Positions 1 to 11,206 of a DNA stretch of 64,000 nt are shown one piece after another. Source of the DNA: Thiocapsa bogorovii (GTDB lineage Bacteria; Pseudomonadota; Gammaproteobacteria; Chromatiales; Chromatiaceae); contig NZ_CP089309.1 in the NCBI RefSeq assembly GCF_021228795.1, positions 1,922,001 through 1,986,000 of the forward strand. The letters are read 5' to 3'. Every line of letters starts with the position of its first letter. Within the stretch, counting starts at the first letter, position 1. The notes beneath the pieces were generated by a model. It did no database searches. It was not told the origin of the DNA and saw only the letters and a list, made by a program, of their open reading frames with translations. Made by a program: the position numbers and the translations under genes.

Positions 1-693
1 AATGGCCACGCTCGCCAGCATGAAGGCGAACGCCGTCAACACGGCCGGGGGAATCGTCGAATGTCCCAACACGGGCGGCAGACCTGAGGCGTATCCGGTG
101 AGCGTCACCTCGCTGATCACGAAAATGCCCCAGGACAGCGCTACGGACGTCAAGAGGCAGGCGGGGCGACGTTTCGACGCCGACCACCGGCAATAGAGTG
201 CGGCGCTTGCGAGCAGAAACGCCAGGGCCGTAAGGGGGGACATACGCCCGACAGGGATCCCCGTTGAGGTTGAGAGATCTCCGACGATCCAATGCTCCAA
301 GAAGGAATTGCCGCCAATGGTCTGCGCGCCCAACAACACGCTGAGAACGATAACGATCGAGAGGCAGCCGATGTTGAAGAGGCGAGCGACAGGGGAAAAT
401 GGCCAGCGGCTGGAGGAGACCAGCACCGTCCCCAGCAATACGAACAAGAATGCCGTGGACGGTGCCATCGGCACATTGCTTGCGCCGAATGCCAGGGCTT
501 GCCAACGATCAAACCACCATGACACCCCGACGACCAGGCCCGAACCGACGGTCAAAAACCCTAGGAGTTGAGCGAGTTGGCGACCTATTATCTCTTCTTG
601 GTTTATGAACTCGGTGTCAGCGTCTAGAGTCCGGGCTGTTTGAGCATTCCGTCGGTCACTGACCGGATGCTCATGGATACTTTGAGTGGTCAT
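1..693 (-). CDS. N-terminal membrane region of a probable sensor protein (partial, runs off left edge)
   Basis: The frame opens at an ATG at 693 and stays open to base 1, so at least 231 residues are visible and the C-terminus is missing. After about 35 polar residues come several hydrophobic segments, including one starting near LLGFLTVGSGLVVG, then FLFVLLGTVL and ALAFLLASAALY. The paired motifs APSTAFLFVLLG and RMSPLTALAFLLAS are of a kind I associate with the N-terminal membrane-sensing regions of histidine kinases and GGDEF/EAL proteins. No output domain is in the window, so kinase versus diguanylate cyclase cannot be decided. It is transcribed away from xseA. Membrane location is well supported; the sensor role is inferred. 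Confidence 0.6.
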   Translation of the reverse strand, partial: MTTQSIHEHPVSDRRNAQTARTLDADTEFINQEEIIGRQLAQLLGFLTVGSGLVVGVSWWFDRWQALAFGASNVPMAPSTAFLFVLLGTVLVSSSRWPFSPVARLFNIGCLSIVIVLSVLLGAQTIGGNSFLEHWIVGDLSTSTGIPVGRMSPLTALAFLLASAALYCRWSASKRRPACLLTSVALSWGIFVISEVTLTGYASGLPPVLGHSTIPPAVLTAFAFMLASVAI

Positions 694-814
694 CGCCGCC
701 CTTCTCTCGTGATCGGCAAGTCCGACGAGTAGGAAACCCAATCGTCTCTAGGTGCAAGAGTACGGCCTGAAGAGGCAGGTTGGCGAGAAACCGATGTGCT
801 TTAAGGTTCGCCGA

Positions 815-842
815 GCTCCATTGCAAACCGCGCAATGGGAGC
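815..842. other. Imperfect inverted repeat in the 306-bp gap before xseA
   Basis: GCTCCATTG (815-823) pairs with CAATGGGAGC (833-842) with one bulged base around a 9-nt loop. It lies between the 5' end of the sensor gene and the 3' end of xseA. No T-tract follows, so a terminator role is only possible. I see nothing else recognisable in 694-999. Confidence 0.3.
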
Positions 843-999
843 GAACGCCTTTAAGGAGAGGAGCCGGAGCGGTTTTGAAAGCAACCCTCGGCGTGACCGC
901 GTGTCGCGTCCGAGTTGATCGAGCGCGTCGGGCGGGGCGCGCATGCATCGAGCAGGCTCTCGGCATCACGCGTCGTGGCGAAACGCGACGGCGATGCCA

Positions 1000-2397
1000 T
1001 CAGGCGCTGCTTTCGGACTCGACGACCGCGATCAAGCGCCCCCGCGCGAGCCGTGCCTCGATCCGTGTACCGGACGGGGCCTGCTCGGGCGCGCGCACGA
1101 TCGCGCCGTCCTGCAAACGGGTGACGATGGCGTAGCCGCGGGCGAGCGTCGCCAAGGGGCTGCGGGCCTCCAAGCCGGCGACCGCGCGCAGCAGCCGCTC
1201 GCTCCGGGTCTCGGCCAGCCGGGCGCGGGCGCGGGCGAGACGCTCGGCGAGCGCGTCGACCCCGATTCCGAGCCCCGCCAACCGTCGCCCCGGCGAGGCG
1301 GGCATCAGGCGTGCCGCCGCCGGGCGCAATCGGGACCGAGCCTGCACCAGCCGGTTCGACAGGAGCGAAACCAAACGCTGTTCGAGCTGATCAAGACGCT
1401 GGGCGCGCTGCTGAAGACGCGCTGACGGGTGGAGCAATGCCAAGTGTCGCGCGACGGCGTTCAGCCGTTGGCCGGCGGCGACCCGGAGACGCGCATGGGC
1501 CGCGTCCAGACGCCGACTCAAGGCGACGAGCCGGTGGCGCAGATGCTCGCCCGAGGGCGCCACCAGCTCGGCCGCGGCCGACGGGGTCGCCCCGCGTCGG
1601 TCGGCGACGAGATCGGCGATGCTGATGTCGCTCTCGTGCCCGACTCCGGTGACGACGGGGATGGCTGAGGCGCGGATCGCCCGCGCGAGGGCCTCGTTGT
1701 TGAAGGCATGCAGATCTTCGAGAGAGCCCCCGCCGCGGGCCAGGATGAGCACGTCGCACTCGGCGCGGGCATTCGCCGCCGCCAACGCGGCGCGGAGCGA
1801 CGCCGGTGCGGCCTCGCCCTGCACCTGAGCCGGATAGATCACCACGGGCAAGGCCGCGAACCGGCGCTTCAAGACGGCGAGCAGGTCACGCACGGCCGCA
1901 CCGCTCGGCGAGGTGATCAGACCCACCTGTCGCGGAAATGCCGGAATCGGACGTTTGACGGCCTCGTCGAAGAGGCCTTCCGCGGCCAATTTTCGCTTCA
2001 GGCGCTCGAATTCGAGCCGAAGGGCACCCTCGCCACCCGGCTCCATGTAATCGATCACCAACTGAAAATCGCCGCGCGGCTCGAAGAAGCTCGCCCGACC
2101 GCGAACCAGCACCTCTTGACCGTTGGCCGGGCGGAAATTCAAGAGCATCCGCTTGTGACGAAACATGGCGCATCGGACCTGCGCCGCCGCATCCTTCAGC
2201 GTGAAATAGATATGGCCGGAGGCCGGCTGGGCCAGATTCGACAGCTCGCCTTGAACCCAGAGCACGGGGAAACTCCCGTCGAGCACGGCGCGGACCTCGC
2301 TCGCCAGTCGGGCGACGCTGTAGATGTCGCGATCATCGTCAAAGGCACGGGCGGGTCGTTGGAGTGGCATGGCGGGATTCGCAATCAAAGGGTTCAA
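1000..2397 (-). CDS. xseA: Exodeoxyribonuclease VII large subunit
   Basis: The product has 465 residues, close to the usual 450-460 for XseA. It is the catalytic large subunit of the ssDNA-specific exonuclease that works with XseB in repair and mutagenesis control. The N-terminal OB-fold (about residues 20-115) is recognisable from IYSVARLASEVRAVL and QGELSNLAQPASGHIYF. The catalytic region carries the conserved block TGVGHESDISIADLVADRRG. The C-terminal part is an Arg- and Leu-rich coiled-coil region, as in the family. The first Met is at 2397; a second Met at 2370 (MPLQRP) is an equally possible start. It is divergent from guaB, with about 95 bp between them. xseB is not next to it. Confidence 0.93.
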   Translation of the reverse strand: MNPLIANPAMPLQRPARAFDDDRDIYSVARLASEVRAVLDGSFPVLWVQGELSNLAQPASGHIYFTLKDAAAQVRCAMFRHKRMLLNFRPANGQEVLVRGRASFFEPRGDFQLVIDYMEPGGEGALRLEFERLKRKLAAEGLFDEAVKRPIPAFPRQVGLITSPSGAAVRDLLAVLKRRFAALPVVIYPAQVQGEAAPASLRAALAAANARAECDVLILARGGGSLEDLHAFNNEALARAIRASAIPVVTGVGHESDISIADLVADRRGATPSAAAELVAPSGEHLRHRLVALSRRLDAAHARLRVAAGQRLNAVARHLALLHPSARLQQRAQRLDQLEQRLVSLLSNRLVQARSRLRPAAARLMPASPGRRLAGLGIGVDALAERLARARARLAETRSERLLRAVAGLEARSPLATLARGYAIVTRLQDGAIVRAPEQAPSGTRIEARLARGRLIAVVESESSA

Positions 2398-2476
2398 GAG
2401 GTTGGCGTCAGACGGAGTTTACCTGCGGCCGTTGAAATTCTATACTTTCGGGTTACTTTCCTGTTCTGGTCACTGA

Positions 2477-4007
<1,531 letters not shown>

Positions 4008-4112
4008 AATACGTCAGTAAGGTTTTCTTGCTTTTTTCTCAAACCTCGCGTCGTCGGATCTCTGTTGTCCTCTCCTTCTTCCCCGCTCGTCGTCCGGAAC
4101 CATCGCCACGTT

Positions 4113-5687
4113 ATGACCAATATTCATGCCGACCGCATCCTGATCCTCGACTTCGGGTCGCAGTACACACAGCTCATCGCGCGCAGGGTGCGCGAGGCCG
4201 GGGTGTATTGCGAGTTGCACCCGCACGACATGGCTCCGTCGGCCATCCGGGAGTTCGCACCGAGCGGCGTGATCCTGTCCGGTGGTCACCAGTCGGTCCA
4301 TCAGGACGAGACGCCCCGCGCCGATTCGCTGGTGTTCGAGCTAGGCGTGCCGGTGCTGGGTATTTGTTACGGCATGCAGACGATGGCCGCACAGCTCGGG
4401 GGCAGTGTTGCCCCGGCCGTCCATCGCGAGTACGGCTACGCGCAGGTGCGCGCGCGCGGCCACTCGCGCCTGCTGCGCGACATCGAGGATCACACCAGCC
4501 CGGAGGGCTACGGCCTGCTGGATGTCTGGATGAGCCACGGCGACCGGGTCGAGGCCCTCCCCCCGGGCTTCCATGTGATTGCCGAGACCGCCAATGCGCC
4601 CTTGGCCGGCATCGCCGACGAGGAGCGCCGATTCTACGGGGTGCAGTTCCATCCGGAGGTCACCCACACCCGCCAGGGTCAGAGGATCATCGAGCGCTTT
4701 CTCCATGAGATCTGCAACTGCGGACGCCTCTGGACCCCCGGCAACATCATCGAGGACAGCATCGCCAAGATCCGCGATCAGGTCGGCAGCGACGCCGTCC
4801 TGCTTGGACTCTCGGGCGGCGTCGACTCCAGCGTCGTCGCCGCCCTGCTGCATCGCGCGATCGGCACCCAGCTGACCTGCGTCTTCGTCGACAACGGCCT
4901 GCTGCGGCTCGGCGAGGGCGATCAGGTCATGAGCACCTTCGCGCGCCACATGGGTGTGCAGGTGATCCGGGTCGATGCCGAAGACCGTTTCCTCGGCCGA
5001 CTCAAGGGCGTGACCGACCCGGAGCAGAAACGCAAGATCATCGGCAACACCTTCATCGAGGTGTTCGACGACGAAGCGAGCAATCTCGTCAACGTTCAGT
5101 GGCTTGCTCAGGGCACCATCTACCCGGACGTGATCGAATCCGCCGGAGCCAAGTCCGGGAAGGCGACGGTGATCAAGTCACACCACAACGTCGGCGGTCT
5201 GCCGGAGGAGATGAACCTCAAACTGGTCGAGCCCCTGCGCGAGCTCTTCAAGGACGAGGTCCGCAAGATCGGCATCGAGCTCGGCCTGCCCTCCGAGATG
5301 GTCTATCGTCACCCCTTCCCGGGGCCCGGCCTCGGCGTGCGCATCCTGGGCGAGGTCCGAAAGGACGACGCGATCACCCTGCGCAAGGCCGACCACATCT
5401 TCATCGAAGAGCTGCGTCGCGCCGACCTCTATAATCAGGTCTCCCAGGCCTTCGCCGTCTTCCTACCGGTCCGCTCGGTCGGCGTGGTCGGCGACAACCG
5501 CCAGTACGCCCATGTGATCGCGTTGCGTGCGGTCGAAACACTCGACTTTATGACGGCGCGCTGGGCACACCTTCCCTACGACTTCCTGGATCTCGTGTGC
5601 CGGCGCATCGTCAACGAGGTACCCGGCGTATCGCGCGTCGTCTACGACATCACCGGCAAACCGCCCGGGACGATCGAGTGGGAGTGA
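4113..5687 (+). CDS. guaA: GMP synthase (glutamine-hydrolysing)
   Basis: It aminates XMP to GMP using glutamine and ATP. The open frame extends upstream to 3963, but the family N-terminus begins at the ATG at 4113 ([20 protein letters not shown]), giving 524 residues, one fewer than E. coli GuaA. The N-terminal class I glutamine amidotransferase domain (about 1-200) has the nucleophile Cys in [10 protein letters not shown] and the His/Glu of the triad in [13 protein letters not shown]. The ATP pyrophosphatase domain follows with its P-loop [11 protein letters not shown] near residue 230. The C-terminal dimerisation domain ends in the family-typical GTIEWE. It is downstream of guaB, separated by the hairpin at 3955-4007. 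Confidence 0.97.
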   Translation: MTNIHADRILILDFGSQYTQLIARRVREAGVYCELHPHDMAPSAIREFAPSGVILSGGHQSVHQDETPRADSLVFELGVPVLGICYGMQTMAAQLGGSVAPAVHREYGYAQVRARGHSRLLRDIEDHTSPEGYGLLDVWMSHGDRVEALPPGFHVIAETANAPLAGIADEERRFYGVQFHPEVTHTRQGQRIIERFLHEICNCGRLWTPGNIIEDSIAKIRDQVGSDAVLLGLSGGVDSSVVAALLHRAIGTQLTCVFVDNGLLRLGEGDQVMSTFARHMGVQVIRVDAEDRFLGRLKGVTDPEQKRKIIGNTFIEVFDDEASNLVNVQWLAQGTIYPDVIESAGAKSGKATVIKSHHNVGGLPEEMNLKLVEPLRELFKDEVRKIGIELGLPSEMVYRHPFPGPGLGVRILGEVRKDDAITLRKADHIFIEELRRADLYNQVSQAFAVFLPVRSVGVVGDNRQYAHVIALRAVETLDFMTARWAHLPYDFLDLVCRRIVNEVPGVSRVVYDITGKPPGTIEWE

Positions 5688-5734
5688 CCGCGCGGCGCGT
5701 CGCACCTTAGACCAGCCACTCGGGGAACTCGTGA

Positions 5735-6418
<684 letters not shown>

Positions 6419-6480
6419 GTTTCCGCGACTTACACTTACGGGCTTGTCGAAGGCGAGCAACTCGCACGACCGACAAACCT

Positions 6481-6571
<91 letters not shown>

Positions 6572-6735
6572 TCACGCTCGAGCAACCGATCGAGAGCCCG
6601 CTTACCGAAGTCGGCTCAACCGCAACCGCCCCCGGACCCGTTCACCACGCGAACCTCGGCCTACGGCGCGTCGACCGGGCTCGGTCGCGCCGTGCTCCGC
6701 TCGCCGAAATCTCCACGCGCCGAGGCGCCCTCTCG

Positions 6736-6903
6736 TCAAGACTCGCCGCCGGTCTTCTCTCGACCGCTCGTCTCATCGTTCCGCGTCTCGTCCTTGTTGT
6801 CGAAGTCCTTGTACGGATTCTTGGAAATGAGGTGGCGAAGCCAAAAGAAGAGTCCGAGGAGAGCAATGGCTTCCACAACCGCGAACGATCGGGTGTACTC
6901 CAT
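6736..6903 (-). CDS. Small single-pass membrane protein, unknown function
   Basis: A 55-residue frame starts with ATG at 6903, with AGAGGA about ten bases upstream as a possible ribosome site. The N-terminus (MEYTRSFAVVEAIALLGLFF) is one hydrophobic helix, followed by a basic stop-transfer stretch (WLRHLISKNPYK) and an acidic, soluble tail rich in D, E, K and R. This is a coherent small inner-membrane protein layout and does not look like a random shadow frame. I do not recognise the family. The architecture recalls small respiratory-complex accessory proteins, but no sequence match supports that. The surrounding stretches (6571-6735 and 6904-7288) hold nothing else I can identify. Confidence 0.45.
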   Translation of the reverse strand: MEYTRSFAVVEAIALLGLFFWLRHLISKNPYKDFDNKDETRNDETSGREKTGGES

Positions 6904-7288
6904 GGAGGCGTCCTCTCGGAAAGTATGTTAGAGGCACGAACGTTGCCACAGGTTGCCTGCATCACAAACAACATTCGGACACCGAGGTGGTGTCGGGGAG
7001 ATCGACGCGAAGTCGAAAACGGCGACGACCTCAGCTGCCGGAGAACCAATGCCGTCGCCGAGTGCCGTCATCTCGTTACGCTCGCCGAGGTCAAAGCGGT
7101 CGGTCCCGGGACTTGGGTTGGCTTTGGACTGCGGCCGGAAACTGCAATAGACTGAGTTTGCAGGGTCAATGATCGAGGTCTCGGAGCCTTCCCGGCCGCC
7201 CGACTCGCGGCGAGGCCCTTTCCGAACCGGCGCATGCCATCGACGGCGAACCCCGGCCCGATCCACGAGGATTCGCGAGGCTCGATCG

Positions 7289-8425
7289 ATGAACAAACAC
7301 CCGTCTGTCGTCGTGCGCCCGATTCGCGCCTGCGCCTGCGGCGCATTGCTGCTCGCCTCGCAGGTCTCGGCCGATCCGGCGGTCGGCGGATCTTGCGAGG
7401 CCGAGGTCGGCGTCATCGCAGGCGATTACATCGCATGTCTGTTGGCAGCCCGCGCCGATAGCCTGAATGGCCAGGCACAGGACCCGGCACGAATGGCCGT
7501 CGGTCTCGAGGACTGCGATCGCGAGCATCTGCGGCGTTACGTCGAGACGGTCCTGCGGGACCCCGCGTCCTGTCCCGGTGCGGAGGAATCCTTGGATGGC
7601 ATCTTCAAGCACCTCCGGCAGTTGCACGATGGCGCCTTGGACGCGGTCGATCAGGTGGCGCTGATCGTCTCCGGTCGGTCGACCACGCCGGTCGCCGGAA
7701 ACATCATCCTATTCAACAACTGCGCCCTGCCCTTGAAGCTGATGTCGGACACCAATGCCACGATCGACGGCAATGTCCTGCAGGCGGGGGATCAAGAGAC
7801 CTTCCCGATCGGCGAACTTCACGTGGGGAGTCCGAACAAGATCTTGGTCGCACCGGTGACCACCAGGGACCAATGCCGAGAACTGGCGTGCGAGGATTGG
7901 ACCGCGGTGCAGCCGAACACAGTGCAACGCGAGCCCGGGATGTGGGAGCACCCGAACCTGACTTACGCGGCCTACTGTCAGCCGACGAATGCGGGTGCCG
8001 CACAATGCTTGAGCGATCCCGCCGAGACGCCATGCTGCGGTCCGAAAATGAACTACGACAAGACATTCGGAACCCATTTGGAGTTGACGCCGGATTTCCA
8101 GGGCCAGGACTTCGTGAACCTCAGCACCAACGCCATGCCTCCCTTGCTTTGCGGCCCTGGGGTCGACCCGAACAACTGTGTAACAGTAAGCGCCAATATC
8201 TTCTTCAACCTGCCGATCCAGGTCGACATGGCCGGCGGAGACTGTGCATGCGACAGCCTTGGAAACCGCACTCAGTTGATTTGTACAACAGTGAGTTGCG
8301 AAGATGCTTACCAATATCCCCTCGATCCGAAGCAATGCGCCTGTTCGAGCGGCGGCCAGCGCGGCTATACCGTGACCTACTGCCCGGAGGGCTCGCCGCT
8401 GCCGCGGATTCCGAGCGCGCCTTGA
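7289..8425 (+). CDS. Secreted Cys-rich protein with a thaumatin-like domain
   Basis: The ATG at 7289 (MNKHPSVVVRPIRACACGA) gives 378 residues with a signal peptide probably cleaved after QVSA. About 100 residues of unrecognised, mainly helical sequence follow. The rest carries thaumatin-like hallmarks: FNNCALPLKL near the domain start, ANIFFNLPIQV with GGDCACDS (compare the family GFNLPM and GGDC), and the C-terminal CEDAYQYPLD followed by GYTVTYCPEG (compare AYSYPKDD and the terminal FCP). About 20 Cys residues suggest an extracytoplasmic disulphide-rich fold. Thaumatin-like proteins are best known from plants and fungi, where some bind or cut beta-glucans; the bacterial role is unknown. It stands alone, with about 240 bp of non-coding sequence downstream. 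Confidence 0.7.
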   Translation: MNKHPSVVVRPIRACACGALLLASQVSADPAVGGSCEAEVGVIAGDYIACLLAARADSLNGQAQDPARMAVGLEDCDREHLRRYVETVLRDPASCPGAEESLDGIFKHLRQLHDGALDAVDQVALIVSGRSTTPVAGNIILFNNCALPLKLMSDTNATIDGNVLQAGDQETFPIGELHVGSPNKILVAPVTTRDQCRELACEDWTAVQPNTVQREPGMWEHPNLTYAAYCQPTNAGAAQCLSDPAETPCCGPKMNYDKTFGTHLELTPDFQGQDFVNLSTNAMPPLLCGPGVDPNNCVTVSANIFFNLPIQVDMAGGDCACDSLGNRTQLICTTVSCEDAYQYPLDPKQCACSSGGQRGYTVTYCPEGSPLPRIPSAP

Positions 8426-8663
8426 GCCGGCGGCGCAAGGGCACGAGCGTCACGCTCATGGCATCGGTATTCCGGCATGGGAAATCGGGGCGGACCCGAC
8501 AGATGCCGTTTCGAGGTGCCCGCACTGTCGCTGGAACTCTATCGTATACGAGCAACTCCACTGGCTGGACTTCGACCAGCAAGTCAATCCGCCTGTTACC
8601 GCGTTAGGTCCATTCTTGTAATCAGCCATTGCATGATTGCAAGACCTAACCCTACTTTCCTTT

Positions 8664-9164
8664 TCATAGCTGATCCAGAATCCGCTTGCGAATCGACTGG
8701 TATTCTTCAGCACTGATCAAGCCCTGTCTGCGCAGCCCCTCCAGTTCCTCCAGACGCTGGGCCGTCGCCCCGCTTCCGCCCGGCGAAGCCCGCGTTGCCG
8801 CCGCCGGCTGTGCGGGCACCGCTTGGGATGCGCTCACCATGGGCGCGTCAGGGCGGCAATCCAGGTCCACGGTCAGGCTGCGCTTAAGCAGTTCGTTGTC
8901 GACCTCCATGGTTTCGGGCGTGCACCCTGATCGTTCAAGCGTAAGGGTTCCTTCCCGATGCCAGTCGAGTCCCTTGCGCTGGTGCGGAAATACGCGATCC
9001 GCGTAGATCTGCATGGGCGTGGTCCCGATCACCTGGCCATTTGCCAACACGGTCGCGCCAGTCGGATCAGACCGAATGTTGACGGGAATCGATAAACAGC
9101 CTTGCAGCGTCAGCGCCAGGGCGGTGACACCCAGGACGGCGACCTTGGATCGGATAGTAGTCAT
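8664..9164 (-). CDS. Lipoprotein with PEGA-like and SHOCT domains
   Basis: It is a 166-residue protein with a lipoprotein signal: a basic N-terminus, a hydrophobic core and lipobox LQGC with the acylated Cys near residue 23. Residues about 25-75 (SIPVNIRSDPTGATVLANGQ, then GTTPMQIY) match the PEGA-type surface beta-domain pattern, in which a short repeat presents PxGAxV and GxTP. A low-complexity Ala/Pro/Ser linker follows. The last 30 residues (LEELEGLRRQGLISAEEYQ and so on) are a SHOCT motif, a short C-terminal oligomerisation module. It is probably anchored to the envelope; function unknown. A transposase remnant lies just upstream. Confidence 0.7.
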   Translation of the reverse strand: MTTIRSKVAVLGVTALALTLQGCLSIPVNIRSDPTGATVLANGQVIGTTPMQIYADRVFPHQRKGLDWHREGTLTLERSGCTPETMEVDNELLKRSLTVDLDCRPDAPMVSASQAVPAQPAAATRASPGGSGATAQRLEELEGLRRQGLISAEEYQSIRKRILDQL

Positions 9165-9190
9165 GTAAGCTTATGTTCCCAAAGCTGGCG

Positions 9191-9290
9191 TTACAGAAGA
9201 CCAAAGAGCTGGCGTGGCAACTGCTGGGCCAGCAGGGCAGCTTGAGCCATCAGCAGCCGGTCCAGATTGTACGCCACCAAGGAGTCCCAA
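9191..9290 (-). pseudogene. C-terminal remnant of an IS4-type transposase
   Basis: Reading on the minus strand, about 30 codons spell VAYNLDRLLMAQAALLAQQL then PRQLFGLL and a stop at 9191-9193. This resembles the C-terminal helix region of IS4-family DDE transposases (AYNLxRxLMAxAA, then a LPRxLSF-type motif). Nothing recognisable of the catalytic domain remains upstream. It is one of several broken pieces between 9.19 and 10.4 kb. Confidence 0.45.
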
Positions 9291-9495
9291 GGCGGCCTAG
9301 GTGTTGCGATTTGCTTCGCGCATCCTCGGGAGCCGAACGATTGACGCCAAGTTCCCAGCGGATACTCTGCGGGCCGACTTCGGGTCGCCTCCGGGCCGCG
9401 GATCTCGACAAGTTCGATTCGGAGATTTGCAGATCACGGAGTCGCTACGCCCGGCCGCGACGCAGCACTTGCCCTCATTCGCGACTGCGCCGGCG

Positions 9496-9723
9496 GAGAC
9501 CGACGTCCTGTTCATCGTCACGGCGGTGTTGGTGCTGTTTGCCCTCATCGGTATCGGTACCTTCTACTTCAAAATCCTCGCGTTGCCGGAGTAGATGCCA
9601 CATCGGTGACAGAAGGTGCAGTTCGAGCTCGTCGCGGTGCTGGCCGCCGCTCCCCCAAACGGACAGCCGATCGAAGAGCGGGGGCCTAGGCGGTCTTGGA
9701 CCTGCTTCTTTGCTCGATGCTGA
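9496..9723 (+). pseudogene. Decayed gene for a small inner-membrane protein
   Basis: One frame reads a convincing membrane segment (TDVLFIVTAVLVLFALIGIG then TFYFKILALPE), then a stop. The same frame resumes as QKVQFELVAVLA after a second stop. From memory, intact relatives read a similar helix, then LPE, a short basic stretch, QKVQFE and another hydrophobic helix; I know them mainly beside HlyD-type export genes, but I cannot name the family. Two in-frame stops and loss of the second helix indicate decay. Just downstream, a further frame (from about 9720) contains LPDDLYRRYAQGKRFGREIT, which also looks like a fragment of a membrane protein. Confidence 0.45.
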
Positions 9724-9826
9724 CCGTCCTGCCGGACGACCTGTATCGCCGCTACGCGCAGGGCAAGCGGTTCGGACGCGAGATCACGCTGTTCTTCGAT
9801 GAGACATGTCCCGTCCCTCGTGATTT

Positions 9827-10132
9827 CTATCGGTGTCGGGAGTCCTGTCCCATGTGCTTCACGGTCGCCCTCGCCATGGTCTCTTCCTGGTTGTTGCCGT
9901 CACTGGTGGCGAACCAGGCCACGGCCGTGTCGGTGGACGGCGAGATGTAGACGCCCTGCCCGCAGACGCCGGCTTTGTAGAGATCGCCCTCCGATGTCAC
10001 CGCATCCCACTGGTAGCGGCTGGTGAGCTTGCCCGCGTCGTCAGAGAAGGAGCTGGTGCACTTCTGACCGGCCCAGCCCGTGTCGTACATGTCGAGGTAG
10101 GTGCGATAGAAAAGGCGACAGGTTCGGTTTAT
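9827..10132 (-). pseudogene. C-terminal fragment of a serine hydrolase (beta-lactamase-like)
   Basis: About 100 codons are open on the minus strand, bounded upstream by a stop. The sequence contains SRYQWDAVTSEGDLYKAG, then GQGVYISPSTDTAVAWF. The pattern of DGDLYKAG, GQG and YxSPSxDxxxxWF is the end of class C beta-lactamase-related serine hydrolases (PF00144 type), where GxGGQ precedes the last strands. The SxxK catalytic motif and the rest of the domain are absent. The remnant abuts a RAYT transposase remnant at 10133. Confidence 0.5.
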
Positions 10133-10330
10133 TCACAACGGCAACTTGCCCTGCCCCGTATCGTCGGCTGATTGCGGCTCGTCCTGCTTCCGCGGCCTGC
10201 CGCGCTTGCGCAATTGGCGGCGCTGGCCGGTCGTCGCTTCGATCTCTCGACAGAAGCGATCATTGCCGACGGGCTGGTCTTGATTGCGTGCCATCCGCAG
10301 GTCGCCGAGCGGTTTGTCGATGGCCTGCAC
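10133..10330 (-). pseudogene. C-terminal remnant of a REP-associated (RAYT) transposase
   Basis: The frame reads MARNQDQPVGNDRFCREIEA, then TTGQRRQL and KRGRPRKQDE. The combination GNDRFxxEIEAxTGxR followed by a basic GRPRK tail is characteristic of the C-terminus of REP-associated tyrosine transposases (TnpA_REP/IS200-like). The HUH catalytic domain is missing. A short palindrome of REP type lies 23 bp upstream. Confidence 0.45.
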
Positions 10331-10352
10331 GCCCCCTGTGTACGCTTCGCAG

Positions 10353-10368
10353 GCGGGATCGCTCCCGC
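10353..10368. repeat. Short REP-like palindrome
   Basis: GCGGGA, then TCGC, then TCCCGC forms a perfect 6-bp stem with a 4-nt loop. Its position next to the RAYT remnant suggests a REP sequence, but only this one copy is obvious. The remaining stretch to 10624 holds no gene I can recognise. Confidence 0.3.
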
Positions 10369-10624
10369 ACCACGCAACACTCGGTTCCGGTGGATGGCCA
10401 CTCCTTACCGGCTCGGGACTTGCACCCGGTGGGTCGCAAAAAGGAGTTTCCGATTTGCTTATCCGTTCGCTATCTTCCCCTCCTTCCAGGCTTTGCCTGG
10501 CGCAACGGGCTTACGAGCAAGGCCCCGTCTGCCTCAGAAACCCGCCGTATGGTTGCTCGTTCGCTCATCACCACGCCGCAGACCGAGATCCGGCGACCGA
10601 CTCCTGAAAGCCCGCAGCGACAGC

Positions 10625-11173
10625 ATGTTCGACGATCACGCGCCCGCCGCAAGCCCCCTACCTGTCCAGACGCTCGGCGCCATCGGTGAGCAGATCACGC
10701 AGGTCGTGTCCTTGCTCGGGCGTTTCGGCTTGGGTTTCACCCTTCACGACGCAGGCCAACAGATTCCAGGCTCTTATTGGGGTGAATCGGAAGCCGGCCT
10801 GGTCGGCGACGTTCTACATGCCACACCCGAGACGCCCCTGCACTCGGTTCTGCACGAGGCGGGGCATTGGATCTGTATGGACCCTGATCGGCGTGGGCGC
10901 CTGCATACGGATGCCGGCGGCGACGACCCGGAAGAGAACGCGGTCTGTTATCTCCAGGTGCTGCTGGCGGATGCCGTCCCTGGTCTCGGGCGCGAGCGCA
11001 TCTTCGCGGACATGGATGCCTGGGGCTACAGCTTCCGACTGGGCTCGACCAAGCGTTGGTTCGAGCAGGATGCCGAGGATGCACGACTCTGGCTCTTGGC
11101 GCATGGGCTCGTCGATTCGGCGGATCGCCCGACGTGGCGGGTGCGCCAATGTCCTCGGCCGCCCTATACTTGA
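10625..11173 (+). CDS. Conserved hypothetical protein with an HEAGH motif
   Basis: The start at 10625 (MFDDHAPAASPLPVQTLGAI) gives 182 residues. The upstream open frame runs through the fragment region and is not credible as coding. The protein has no signal peptide. The most informative motif is SVLHEAGHWICMDPDRRGRL near residue 75: an HExxH-like pair of histidines with an adjacent Glu, as in zinc metallopeptidases, followed by an acidic stretch (GGDDPEENAVCYLQVLLAD). A second conserved-looking segment is RWFEQDAEDARLWLL. I do not recognise a named family, and peptidase activity is only a possibility. An exported protein gene follows 33 bp downstream on the same strand. Confidence 0.65.
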   Translation: MFDDHAPAASPLPVQTLGAIGEQITQVVSLLGRFGLGFTLHDAGQQIPGSYWGESEAGLVGDVLHATPETPLHSVLHEAGHWICMDPDRRGRLHTDAGGDDPEENAVCYLQVLLADAVPGLGRERIFADMDAWGYSFRLGSTKRWFEQDAEDARLWLLAHGLVDSADRPTWRVRQCPRPPYT

Positions 11174-11206
11174 CGTATCGGATCCCCGCAGATGTAGGAG
11201 TCACCG

